Positions 25,763 through 34,328 of a stretch of DNA of 64,000 bases are shown one piece after another; within the stretch, counting starts at the first letter, position 1, and the number at the start of each line of letters is the position of its first letter. The notes beneath the pieces were generated by a model. That model was not told the DNA's origin. It made no database searches and saw nothing but the letters and a program-made list of their open reading frames with translations. The DNA comes from JBBROS01 sp965213845 (lineage in GTDB: Bacteria; Pseudomonadota; Alphaproteobacteria; Acetobacterales; Acetobacteraceae): contig CBDCAI010000004.1 in the NCBI GenBank assembly GCA_965213845.1, forward strand, positions 310,001-374,000, written 5' to 3'. The position numbers and the translations under genes are program-made.

Positions 25763-27661
25763 CTACTCCGGCGCCAGATCGGGTCGCGACAGCGCCACCT
25801 GCACCCGCTGATCCCGCCGCGCCACCGCCAGCACGCCCCGCATGGCGGCATAGGCGTCGGCATCGCAGAACACCCGGGCCGCCTCCACCGTGAACTCCCG
25901 CCGGGCCCGCAGCACGGTGCCTTCCATCCGGTAGCGCGACACGTAGCGGGCGCCGCCCGCCTGCATGGACACATCGGGCGGGACCGCCACCACCCGCGCC
26001 CCGGGCGGCAGGGTCAGCGCGACCTCCTCCGTCTCGCGGCCGGGGTGGCAGACATGGCCGCCCTCCTCCGTCATGGCGTCGCCCAGCAGCAGCTTGCCGG
26101 GCCGGCCGAACACGCCCAGGCCGCCCGGCAAGGGAAACGGCGCCTCGCCCCCGTCGACCAGCGCGTCGTCCAGCGTGAAGCGCGCATGCACCCGATACCC
26201 CGCCGTCGGCAGCGCCGCGTCCTGCTCCGGCGGGTCGAAGCGGAACCCCCCGGTCCCCGGCGTGCCCAGCTGCCGCAGCTGCACGCTCGCCGCCCCCGCC
26301 GCCCCTCGCCCCTCGATCCACGCCGCCATCGCCCGCAGCGCGATCCCCTGCGGGCCCGACGCCTCCGTCGTGGTCGTGCCGCTCACCACGTCGTCCCCGC
26401 CGATCTGCGCCCACGTCGACACCTCCAGCACCGAGTGCACCGGCGGCACGGCCGGCGTTCGCGCCAGGCCCGCAGTGCCCAGCCCCGCCAGCACCACCGG
26501 TTTGTCGTACTCCCCTGCCGGCAGCATCCCGAACGGCGCATAGGGCGCCGTGCTGTCCAGGAACAGGTCCAGCGCCGGCACATACGTGATGACGTGGTTC
26601 AACGCCCCGAGCCCCGGGGCCGGCGGCAGCGTGTACAACGACCGCAGGCTGATCAACGCGGGCTCGGCTTCGATCCCCTGCGCCGCCAGCAGCGCCTGCA
26701 GCAGCGCCGCATGGTCCTTGCAGTCGCCGAACCCCTCGGCCAGCACGACCGCCGAATCCCGCGGCACCACCCGGCCGGCTCCCAGGAACAACGCGACATA
26801 CCGGACGTTCGTCGCGACGTAGCGATAGAGTTGCAGCGCCTGCTCCCGCTGCTCCGGGATCCCTGCCGTCAGCCGCGCGGCCAGGGCGCGCACCATCGGC
26901 CCCGGCACGGAACGCGGCTGCGCCAGCACGGCATACGCCTCCCCCAACGCCGCATAATCCGCGAAGCTCGAAACATCCAGCAGCACCGCCCCGCCCCGCG
27001 CAGACACCCCATCCCGCCCCGCCAGACGCCATTGCCGCGTCACACCCCCATCCGGCCGCACCATCGGCGCCGTCTCCTCGAGCCCCGCTGCCTCCACCCG
27101 CACAGCCATGCCCGGCGGAAAGGCGATCGTGATGTCCGCCCGCTCCAGATAGGGCCGCCAGCCCGGCTGCAGCGTGGCGGTGAACGCCCCCGGGAACAGC
27201 GTGGCCAGGCCGCGCCGCCGCAGCGTGTAGCGGACGGTGTCCCCCGCCGACACGGCCGGGAACAGGATCGTCCGCGCCACGGTCGCGCTGAACTGCGGGG
27301 CCGCCGCCACCGTCGTCACCTGCTGGTCCATCACCGCATCCGGCTGCACCGGGATGCGGACCGGCGCCGCGCCGTTCTCCGCCGCCTTCAGCGTCGCCGC
27401 ATCCAGCAGCGTCACCTCGTCCAGGTCCGCGACGATGCTGTAGGACTGCTGCGCCAGCGTATGCGCCACCCCCATCGTGTCGCCGCGAACCGCCCAGGTC
27501 TCGACCGAATCGGCCGTGCCGTCCGCGTGCACCTCCATCGCGATCGTCACGGACCGGTGCCACAGCGGCGCGGTGCGCTCGGGCGGCCCCGCAAGCGCCT
27601 CGCCCCAGGCGGAAACGCCTGACATCGCTAGCACGACAGCCATGATCCCGATCCGCCTCAT
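25763..27661 (-). CDS. secreted DUF3857/transglutaminase-like protein
   Basis: A 632-residue exported protein. The signal peptide MRRIGIMAVVLAMSGVSAWG is followed by a DUF3857-type beta domain (about residues 30-240). The transglutaminase-like core has its catalytic Cys in GFGDCKDHAALLQALL, His in LNHVITYVP and Asp in LFLDSTAPYA. A C-terminal DUF3858-like beta domain completes it. The ATG is preceded by GGAG at six bases. The complete Cys-His-Asp triad suggests an active periplasmic thiol peptidase or amide-bond enzyme; substrate unknown. Confidence 0.86.
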   Translation of the reverse strand: MRRIGIMAVVLAMSGVSAWGEALAGPPERTAPLWHRSVTIAMEVHADGTADSVETWAVRGDTMGVAHTLAQQSYSIVADLDEVTLLDAATLKAAENGAAPVRIPVQPDAVMDQQVTTVAAAPQFSATVARTILFPAVSAGDTVRYTLRRRGLATLFPGAFTATLQPGWRPYLERADITIAFPPGMAVRVEAAGLEETAPMVRPDGGVTRQWRLAGRDGVSARGGAVLLDVSSFADYAALGEAYAVLAQPRSVPGPMVRALAARLTAGIPEQREQALQLYRYVATNVRYVALFLGAGRVVPRDSAVVLAEGFGDCKDHAALLQALLAAQGIEAEPALISLRSLYTLPPAPGLGALNHVITYVPALDLFLDSTAPYAPFGMLPAGEYDKPVVLAGLGTAGLARTPAVPPVHSVLEVSTWAQIGGDDVVSGTTTTEASGPQGIALRAMAAWIEGRGAAGAASVQLRQLGTPGTGGFRFDPPEQDAALPTAGYRVHARFTLDDALVDGGEAPFPLPGGLGVFGRPGKLLLGDAMTEEGGHVCHPGRETEEVALTLPPGARVVAVPPDVSMQAGGARYVSRYRMEGTVLRARREFTVEAARVFCDADAYAAMRGVLAVARRDQRVQVALSRPDLAPE

Positions 27662-27781
27662 CGCCGCTCCGATGCTGAAACCAGACCTCACATGAAAGTG
27701 AGGATGCAAGGCGGATGCCAGCCGGGCTGCCCGTGCCACACAGGCGCATGCCAGGCACACGGACATGATCGGCGCCGAGTC

Positions 27782-28669
27782 GTGATCGGCGTCGACTGGG
27801 GCACCACCAACTTCCGGGCCTTCCGCCTGCGCGGCACCCAGCTCCTGGACCGGATCACCGAAGGGCCGGGCCTGCTGACCGTCTCGCCGGGCGGCTTCCC
27901 CGACGCCCTGCGCACCGCGGTCGGCCCCTGGCTGCAGCAGGGCGAGCACCGGATCCTGCTCGCCGGGATGGTCGGCAGCCGTCAGGGCTGGATCGAGGCA
28001 CCCTACCTGCCCTGCCCGGCCGACCCCGCCGCCCTGGCCGCCGCCGCCCGGCCAATCCCGTTCGAGGGTGCCACCGTCCGCCTCGTTCCGGGCCTGACCA
28101 CGACCGACCCCGCCGGCGTGCCGGAGGTGATGCGCGGCGAGGAGGTGCAGCTGGCCGGCGTGCTGGACCGCATCGGGCCGGACGCGCGGGTCTGCCTTCC
28201 CGGCAGCCACGCCAAATGGGTCCGCATCGCCGCCGGCCGCATCGAGGGCTTCACCACCCACCTGACCGGCGAGGCCTTCGCCGCCCTGCGCGGCCACACC
28301 ATCCTCGGCCGCCTGATGGCCCCCGCCTCTCCCGCCACAGACCCAGCCGCCTTCGCCGCAGGCGTCGCCCGCTCGGCCGACCCCGGCGGCCTGCTGCACC
28401 ATCTGTTCGGCGTCCGCACCCTCGGCCTGTTCGACCGCCTGCCGCCCGAACACGCCGCCGCGTTCCTCTCGGGCCTGCTGATCGGGCACGAGGTCCGCGC
28501 CGAGCTGCCCGGGCCGCCGCACGGCACCATCCACCTGGTCGGCACGTCGGCCCTGTGCGGCCTGTACGCCGCCGCCATCCGGCACCTCGGCGGCACCGCC
28601 CACATCCTGGACGAGGATGCCGCCGCCACCGGCCTCGCCCGCATCGGAGCCGCCATCGCATGGAACTGA
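27782..28669 (+). CDS. dgoK: 2-dehydro-3-deoxygalactonokinase
   Basis: A kinase of about 295 residues phosphorylating 2-dehydro-3-deoxy-D-galactonate at C6 in the De Ley-Doudoroff galactose pathway. The N-terminus IGVDWGTTNFRAF is the ATPase phosphate-1 motif of the family, with GMVGSRQGW and LPGSHAKWV further on. The start is uncertain: GTG at 27782 fits the family length, while an ATG at 27692 would add a 30-residue cysteine-rich lead with no homology. The aldolase gene overlaps its end by 10 bp. Confidence 0.9.
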   Translation: MIGVDWGTTNFRAFRLRGTQLLDRITEGPGLLTVSPGGFPDALRTAVGPWLQQGEHRILLAGMVGSRQGWIEAPYLPCPADPAALAAAARPIPFEGATVRLVPGLTTTDPAGVPEVMRGEEVQLAGVLDRIGPDARVCLPGSHAKWVRIAAGRIEGFTTHLTGEAFAALRGHTILGRLMAPASPATDPAAFAAGVARSADPGGLLHHLFGVRTLGLFDRLPPEHAAAFLSGLLIGHEVRAELPGPPHGTIHLVGTSALCGLYAAAIRHLGGTAHILDEDAAATGLARIGAAIAWN

Positions 28670-29283
28670 CCGAGGCCCTCGCCGCCTGCCCCCTGGTCGC
28701 CATCCTCCGCGGCATCCGCCCCGAGGAGGCGGAAGCGGTCGCCGACGTGCTCGTCGCGGCCGGGGTCCGGGTGATCGAGGTCCCGCTCAACTCGCCCGAC
28801 CCCTTCGACAGCATCGCCCGCCTCGCCCGCGGCTTCGGCGCCCATGCCCTGATCGGCGCCGGGACCGTCATGCAGCCGGCCGACGTCGACCGCGTGCACG
28901 ACGCCGGCGGACGCCTGATCGTGACGCCGCACGCCGCCCCTGCCCTGGTCCGCGCCGCCAAGGCACGCGGCATGCAGGCCGCACCCGGCTTCTTCACGCC
29001 CGCCGAGGCCTTCGCCCTCATCGACGCCGGCGCCGACGCGCTCAAGCTGTTCCCGGCCGAAGCCGCCAGCCCCGCCGTGCTGAAGGCCCTCCGCGCCGTC
29101 CTGCCGCCCGCCATGCCCGTCCTGCCCGTCGGCGGCATGGACGCTGCCACCATCCCGGCCTGGCGCGCCGCCGGCGCCGCTGGCTTCGGCATCGGCTCCG
29201 CCCTCTACAAACCCGGCGACACCCCCGCCATCGTCGCCGGCAAGGCCCGCACCCTCATGGAAGCGCTCGCCCACCGGCGATAG
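28660..29283 (+). CDS. dgoA: 2-dehydro-3-deoxy-6-phosphogalactonate aldolase
   Basis: A 207-residue class I aldolase splitting KDPGal into pyruvate and glyceraldehyde 3-phosphate. The N-terminus PLVAILRGIRPEEA, the catalytic Glu in VIEVPLNSP, GAGTVM, the PHAAP segment and the Schiff-base Lys in ALKLFPAEA are all present. It overlaps dgoK by 10 bp, so the two steps are coupled. Upstream galactose dehydrogenase and galactonate dehydratase genes are not in the window. Confidence 0.94.
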   Translation: MELTEALAACPLVAILRGIRPEEAEAVADVLVAAGVRVIEVPLNSPDPFDSIARLARGFGAHALIGAGTVMQPADVDRVHDAGGRLIVTPHAAPALVRAAKARGMQAAPGFFTPAEAFALIDAGADALKLFPAEAASPAVLKALRAVLPPAMPVLPVGGMDAATIPAWRAAGAAGFGIGSALYKPGDTPAIVAGKARTLMEALAHRR

Positions 29284-29290
29284 GCCGCCA

Positions 29291-30001
29291 TCAAGGCCCG
29301 GGATCGCCCAGCACCTCCGCCACCCACTCCGGCACCGTCTCCGTCGCCGGCCCCAGCCGCACCACGTCGAACGCCCCGGCCCGCTCCGACGCGACCAGGT
29401 TCAGCTCCATCGTCCGCACGTCAGCCTCACGCGCCAGATCCACGAACCCCGCGGCGGGATAGACGGTCCCCGACGTCCCGATCGCCACGAACAGCTCCGC
29501 ACGCCGGATCGCGTCGGCGATCAGCTCCAGGTGCAGCGGCATCTCCCCGAACCACACGACTTGGGGCCGCATCCGCCCCCGCACCCCGCAAGCGGGGCAA
29601 CATGCTTCCAGCCCCAGCCCGTCCAGCCACGGCACGACGGCGTCGCAGGCCAGGCACCGCGCCTCCAGCAGGCTGCCGTGCATGTGCGTCACCGCCGTGC
29701 ACCCCGCCCGCTCCAGCAGGTCGTCCACGTTCTGCGTGCACAGCGTGACCTCGGCCCCCCGCGCCGCCTGCAACCGGGCCAGCGCCCGATGCGCCGCGTT
29801 CGGCTCCGCCCGCAGCACCCCCGCCCGGCGCATGTCGTAGAACTCGTGCACCAGCGCCGGGTCGCGCGCGAAGGCGTCCGGAGTCGCCAGGGTCATCGGG
29901 TCGTATTGCGCCCACAGCGCGTCCCGGCTGTCGCGGAACGTCGCCAGCCCGCTCTCCGCCGACAACCCGGCGCCCGTCAACACGAACAACCCCATCCGCA
30001 A
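29291..30001 (-). CDS. cobB: NAD-dependent protein deacylase, sirtuin family
   Basis: A 236-residue sirtuin that removes acyl groups from protein lysines using NAD+. Motifs: TGAGLSAESGLATFRD, the TQNVDDLLERAG loop, catalytic His in THMHGS, two CxxC zinc pairs (CLAC, CPAC), and FGEMP. FYDMRR carries the Tyr-x-x-Arg pair of SIRT5/CobB-type desuccinylases. Convergent with dgoA at a 7-bp gap. A role in tuning CoA-linked metabolism is plausible but not shown. Confidence 0.94.
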   Translation of the reverse strand: MRMGLFVLTGAGLSAESGLATFRDSRDALWAQYDPMTLATPDAFARDPALVHEFYDMRRAGVLRAEPNAAHRALARLQAARGAEVTLCTQNVDDLLERAGCTAVTHMHGSLLEARCLACDAVVPWLDGLGLEACCPACGVRGRMRPQVVWFGEMPLHLELIADAIRRAELFVAIGTSGTVYPAAGFVDLAREADVRTMELNLVASERAGAFDVVRLGPATETVPEWVAEVLGDPGP

Positions 30002-30025
30002 CCCTCCCTATGCTCCGCGTCTGCC

Positions 30026-30274
30026 ATGGTCGTCGCCCGCATCGACCGGGTCGAGAACAACCGGGAATGCCGCACCATTCCCACCCTCACCTACCACGTC
30101 ATGCTCGAGCAGGACGCCGTCGCCGCGACCGTCCTCGAACGCCACGGCGCGGACTGGATCAGCCGGCTGCCGGGCGCCGCCGACACGCTGGACCTGCCGG
30201 GCGTCGGGGTCGCCATCCCGCTGGCCGACCTGTACGAAGGGCTGGACCTTTCCGCGCCTTCCGCCGACGATTGA
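30026..30274 (+). pseudogene. C-terminal remnant of an Uma2-family (DUF820) nuclease
   Basis: An 82-residue frame whose sequence matches only the C-terminal third of Uma2 proteins: ENNRECRTIPTLTYHVMLEQ, then ADWISRL and LPGVGVAIPLADLYEGL. The N-terminal part with the PD-(D/E)XK nuclease residues is missing and I could not find it in another frame upstream, where the cobB promoter region begins. Best read as a decayed gene, though a short protein could still be made. Confidence 0.65.
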
Positions 30275-30329
30275 GCCCGAAGCCGGCCGCACCGAAAACC
30301 GCACCGGCCAAAGGGAACGTCGCAGGCGC

Positions 30330-31133
30330 ATGCAAGACATCACCGACCACGTCGTCTGGATCACCGGGGCCGGCACCGGCATCGGCCGCAGCACCGCGCT
30401 GGCCTTCGCCGCCGCAGGGTGCCGCGTGGCCATCACCGGGCGCCGCGCCGCGATGCTGGCCGAAACCGCCGCCCTGATCGAACAGGCCGGGCACCGGGCG
30501 CTGGTCGTCGCCGCCGACGTCGCGGACGCCGCCTCCGTCGTCACCGCCCACGCCGCCGTGGTGGCGGCCCTGGGCGAGGTGGACATCATGGTCAACAACG
30601 CCGGCACCAACGCCACCAGGCGCCACTGGCGCGACCTCAGCCCCGCCGACATGGCGCGGGTGGTCGACGTGAACCTCAAGGGCCCCTTCCTCTGCACCCT
30701 CGCCGTGCTGCCGGCCATGCGGGCCCGGCGCCGCGGCATGCTCATCCATGTCGTGTCCAACGCCGCCACCGGCATCTTCGCCGTGGCCGGGCCCACCTAC
30801 ACCGCCAGCAAGCACGGCGCCCGCGCCATGTCGGCCACCTTGAACGCCGAGGAAGGCATCCACGGCATCCGCAGCGTCTGCATCAACCCGGGCGAGGTCG
30901 AGACCCCGATCCTGGACACCCGGCCCAAGCCGCCCGATGCCGCGGCCCGCGCCCTGATGGTCCAGCCCGAGGACATCGCCGCCGCCGCCCTGTTCGCCGC
31001 CCGCCTTCCCCCCCGAACCTGCATGGCCGAGATGCTCATCACCCCCACGGACAACAACTTCCACCGCGCCACCGCCCACGCGATCGCCGCCGCCTCCCCG
31101 GAACCGGCCCTCTCCGCCGGAACGTCCGCCTGA
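30330..31133 (+). CDS. short-chain dehydrogenase/reductase
   Basis: A 267-residue classical SDR. The cofactor motif TGAGTGIG near residue 12, the NNAG motif, the active-site segment YTASKHG with Tyr and Lys, and the INPGEV motif after the active site are present. TGRR after strand 2 suggests NADPH. GTNATRRHWRDLSPADM is typical of the 3-oxoacyl-ACP-reductase-like group. It overlaps the next dehydrogenase by one base (TGATG), implying a joint pathway, possibly oxidation of a hydroxy acid. Confidence 0.88.
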   Translation: MQDITDHVVWITGAGTGIGRSTALAFAAAGCRVAITGRRAAMLAETAALIEQAGHRALVVAADVADAASVVTAHAAVVAALGEVDIMVNNAGTNATRRHWRDLSPADMARVVDVNLKGPFLCTLAVLPAMRARRRGMLIHVVSNAATGIFAVAGPTYTASKHGARAMSATLNAEEGIHGIRSVCINPGEVETPILDTRPKPPDAAARALMVQPEDIAAAALFAARLPPRTCMAEMLITPTDNNFHRATAHAIAAASPEPALSAGTSA

Positions 31134-32224
31134 TGGCCCCGCCCAGCGTCACCGTCCCGGTCGACACCCTCCGCCCCTACGTCGCCGCCATCTTCGAGGC
31201 CGCGGGCTGCACCCCGGCCGAGGCCGGGCGCATCGCCTTCCATCTCGTCTCCGCCAACCTGGCCGGCCACGACAGCCACGGGGTCATCCGCGTCCCCCGC
31301 TACGTGCAATGGCTGGCCGAGGGCAAGGTCCGCGCCGGGCAGACCCCCACCATCGTGCTCGAAAGCGCCACCCACGCCGTGCTGGACGGCAACACCGGCT
31401 TCGGCCAGACGATCGGGCCCATCGCCGTCGACCTCGGCATCGCCAAGGCCAAGGCCGCTGGCCTCGCCGTCGTCACCCTCCGCAACTCCGGCCATATCGG
31501 CCGCATCGGCGACTGGGCGGAGCGGGCGGCCGAGGCCGGCCTCGTCTCCATCCACTTCGTCAACGTCGGCATGGGCGAGATCGTCGCGCCCTTCGGCGGC
31601 ACCCAGCGCCGCTTCGGCACCAACCCCTTCTGCATCGGCGTGCCGCAGCCCGAGGGCCCGCCGCTGCTGCTCGACTTCGCCACCAGCATCGTCGCCGAGG
31701 GCAAGGTCCTGGTCGCCAGCAACGGCGGCAAGCCCATCCCGGCCGACGCCCTGGTGACGGCCGACGGCCGCATGTCGGGCGACCCCGCCGACTTCTACGG
31801 CCCCATCGACGGCACGGCCCAGCGCGACCCCGGCAACGGCACCGGCGCGCTGCGCGCCTTCGGCGACCACAAGGGCAGCGCCATCGCCTTCATGTGCGAG
31901 ATCCTCGCCGGATGCCTGGCCGGCAGCCCCACCGCCGGCCCCATCCCCGGCGAGAAGCGCGGCGGCATCGTCAACGGCATGGTCTCCATCTACCTCGACC
32001 CCACGCACTTCGGCGCCGCCCACTTCACCCAGACCGCGCGCGACTTCGCCGACTATGTCCGCGCCACCCGCCCGGCGCTGGAGGGCGGCGAGGTGCTGGT
32101 GCCCGGCGATGCCGAGGCACGCACCCGGGCGGCCCGCACGCAGGACGGCATCCCGCTGCAGGAAGGCACCTGGGCCGCCATCCGCGCGACCGGCGACGCC
32201 CTGGACGTGCCGCGACCGCGTTGA
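31133..32224 (+). CDS. Ldh2-family malate/L-lactate/ureidoglycolate dehydrogenase
   Basis: A 363-residue NAD(P)-dependent dehydrogenase of the Ldh2/MDG fold, unrelated to Rossmann malate dehydrogenases. Diagnostic segments: NLAGHDSHGVIRVPRY (catalytic His), SGHIGRIGDWAERA, FGTNPFCIGVPQ and DHKGSAIAFMCEILAG (catalytic Asp). The family oxidises malate, sulfolactate, ureidoglycolate or 2,3-diketo-L-gulonate; I cannot choose among these. Coupled to the SDR upstream. Confidence 0.9.
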   Translation: MAPPSVTVPVDTLRPYVAAIFEAAGCTPAEAGRIAFHLVSANLAGHDSHGVIRVPRYVQWLAEGKVRAGQTPTIVLESATHAVLDGNTGFGQTIGPIAVDLGIAKAKAAGLAVVTLRNSGHIGRIGDWAERAAEAGLVSIHFVNVGMGEIVAPFGGTQRRFGTNPFCIGVPQPEGPPLLLDFATSIVAEGKVLVASNGGKPIPADALVTADGRMSGDPADFYGPIDGTAQRDPGNGTGALRAFGDHKGSAIAFMCEILAGCLAGSPTAGPIPGEKRGGIVNGMVSIYLDPTHFGAAHFTQTARDFADYVRATRPALEGGEVLVPGDAEARTRAARTQDGIPLQEGTWAAIRATGDALDVPRPR

Positions 32225-32345
32225 GCCACCAGCACCGCCGCGCCCACGCTCTCATCGACGTCTCATCGACCCCGCATCGACCCCCCATCGACCGGGGCGT
32301 CACGCCGAAGGCTTAGGCCACCAGCACCGCCGCGCCCAGGCTCGC
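32225..32345. repeat. duplicated 3' end of the glycosyltransferase gene with CATCGAC repeats
   Basis: About 34 bp covering the last codons and following bases of the minus-strand glycosyltransferase (from 32317) recurs 92 bp away at 32225 with two mismatches. Between the two copies lie several CATCGACC-type short repeats. The copy beyond the stop would read VGAAVLVA on the minus strand, like the real C-terminus LGAAVLVA. It looks like a tandem duplication of the gene end followed by decay. Confidence 0.8.
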
Positions 32346-34271
32346 ATCGACCTGGCGTTCGCTGCACGTGGTCCGCACGAGGCACAGCCCCTCCGCCCGG
32401 CAGGCGGCGAACAGGGCCGCGTCGCCGTGCAGCCGGTGGATGGAGTCGGCCAGGCCCGGCGGGTCCGCGGCGACCAGGCCGGCCAGCGCGGGGCCCAGCG
32501 CGATCCCCTCGGCGGCGGTGGGCGTGCAGATGCAGGGCACCCCGGCGGCAAGGCTGTCCAGAACCTTGCCCTTCACCCCGGCGCCATACAGCAGCGGCGC
32601 CACCGTCATCCGCATCCCGCCCAGCAGCGCGGCCAGGTCGTCCACCGGGCTGGAGACGGTGATGCGGTCGCCGGGCCAGTCCTGGCGGAACTGCGCGGGA
32701 AGCCCGCCCCCGGCGATGTGGCACGAAAGGGCCGGGTCGCGCGCCCAGACCAGGGGCATGATCTCGTGCACCAGCAGGGACGCGGCGTCGATGTTCGGCG
32801 TGTGGCCGAAATGGCCGACGAAGGCCAGCCCGCGCCGGCCCGCGAACCGGCGCGCACCGGGGCGGGCAGGGATCGCCCAGGGCACGACGTGCGGCCGCAG
32901 CGCCGGATTCGCCTGCCGCAGCAGCGCGGCCTCCACGCTGGAATGGGTGATGACGACGTCCGCCCCTGCAGCGGCCGCAAGCTCCTGCCGGCGCACCCGG
33001 TCGGCCAGCCTGCGGATCGCCGGGTCCGCCGCCACCACCGCCTGCCGGCCCAGGCGCAGGTGGTGCAGGTCGGCCACGCTGTAGACGGCCCGGGCAGTCG
33101 GCTGGTGGCGCCGCACCAGCGCGAGGTAGGGCACGGCGTTCTCCACACGGTGCAGGTACACCAGGTCGAAGGCGCCGGCCTGGGCGCGCAGCACCTCCTC
33201 CACCGAGCCGAACCAGGGGGCGTGGCAGCACTCGATCCCCAGCGCCGCCAGCGCCGCCAGCGCCACCCCCTGTTCGTCGCCCGAGGACATGTCGGCCGCC
33301 GCGAACGTGACGGCATAGCCCAGGCGCCCCAGCGCGGCGGCGTGCGACACCACCGCGGCCGACCCGGCGTCGCGGCGCAGGTCCGGCATGGTGGAATCGA
33401 TCACCAGGGCCCGGCGGCGCCCCGCAGCCTCGGGCGCCGCAAGGCCGCCGCCGATCCGCATGGGGCCGTCGCCGCGCAGCGGGTCGTCCGGGCCGGGCCA
33501 GCGGGCGCGGAAGCGCCGCAGCGCCCAGCGCGCCTCCCGGCGCGACGTCGCGTCCGCCAGCCGCTGCTGCAGCCGGACCATCTGCCGCGCCAGGAAAGCC
33601 ACCCGCACCTTCAGCTCCGCCTCCGTGCCCGCCGTGTCCAGCGCCGCCACGATGCTGTCCTGCAGGGCCGCGTCGAAGTGCTCGGGCGTCTCGAGCGCCA
33701 ACGGCGACGTGCCGAGCGGCGCGCCGTCCGACTCCCGCACGATCTCCACCACGTGGCGCAGGCGGGACAGCGCCGGCACGAACAGCAGGTCGAAGCTCTG
33801 GTGGCCGCGCCCGATGCCGTGGCGCTCCAGGTCGTCGCGGTAGGCGTTGGCGGTGACCGCGGCCACCACCACGCCATCGACCCGGATCACCAGCGCCACC
33901 GGCTGGCCGGGCGCGCCGGTGTCCTCCGCCCAGCCGCGCACCCGCTCGCGCGTCAGCGCGTCGATGTGGCCGCGCAGCCCCGGCAAGGCGCGAGGCGTGC
34001 CGAACAGCGCGACCGGCTGCGCCTCCTCGTAGAGGGTGACGTCGTGGGGCGTGAACGAGAGCGGCGGCTGGAACGCCAGGTGGAAGCCGTACCCTTCCGC
34101 GCCGGGCCAGCGCCGGGCCGACAGCGCGATCGGCCGGTCCACCGGCCGGCCGTCCACCAGGATCACCAGCTGGGGCGGGCAGGCGGGCGCGTCCGGGTCC
34201 ACCGCCCAGCCGTGGATGCTGGTGCGCGACAGGCCGAGGATCTCCCCGCGCAGGGGCTGGCTGTGTCCCAT
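32313..34271 (-). CDS. glycosyltransferase with two N-terminal GWA-type beta domains
   Basis: A 652-residue protein. Residues about 10-80 and 95-170 are two related domains marked by SIHGWAVDPDAP and RVRGWAEDTGAPG, each followed by a strand ending in a VDG motif. This GWAxD type is common in polysaccharide enzymes of alphaproteobacteria. From about residue 265 a GT-B glycosyltransferase follows (VIDSTMPDLRRDAGS, GHFGHTPNID, VAPLLYGAGVKGKVLDSL). Donor and acceptor unknown. The short intergenic 57 bp to the Hint gene suggests a shared surface role. Confidence 0.85.
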   Translation of the reverse strand: MGHSQPLRGEILGLSRTSIHGWAVDPDAPACPPQLVILVDGRPVDRPIALSARRWPGAEGYGFHLAFQPPLSFTPHDVTLYEEAQPVALFGTPRALPGLRGHIDALTRERVRGWAEDTGAPGQPVALVIRVDGVVVAAVTANAYRDDLERHGIGRGHQSFDLLFVPALSRLRHVVEIVRESDGAPLGTSPLALETPEHFDAALQDSIVAALDTAGTEAELKVRVAFLARQMVRLQQRLADATSRREARWALRRFRARWPGPDDPLRGDGPMRIGGGLAAPEAAGRRRALVIDSTMPDLRRDAGSAAVVSHAAALGRLGYAVTFAAADMSSGDEQGVALAALAALGIECCHAPWFGSVEEVLRAQAGAFDLVYLHRVENAVPYLALVRRHQPTARAVYSVADLHHLRLGRQAVVAADPAIRRLADRVRRQELAAAAGADVVITHSSVEAALLRQANPALRPHVVPWAIPARPGARRFAGRRGLAFVGHFGHTPNIDAASLLVHEIMPLVWARDPALSCHIAGGGLPAQFRQDWPGDRITVSSPVDDLAALLGGMRMTVAPLLYGAGVKGKVLDSLAAGVPCICTPTAAEGIALGPALAGLVAADPPGLADSIHRLHGDAALFAACRAEGLCLVRTTCSERQVDASLGAAVLVA

Positions 34272-34328
34272 GCGGCCGGGTCAGCCGCGGGGCCCGACGG
34301 GCAGGGCGCGCACGAGCCGGCCGGGCCG

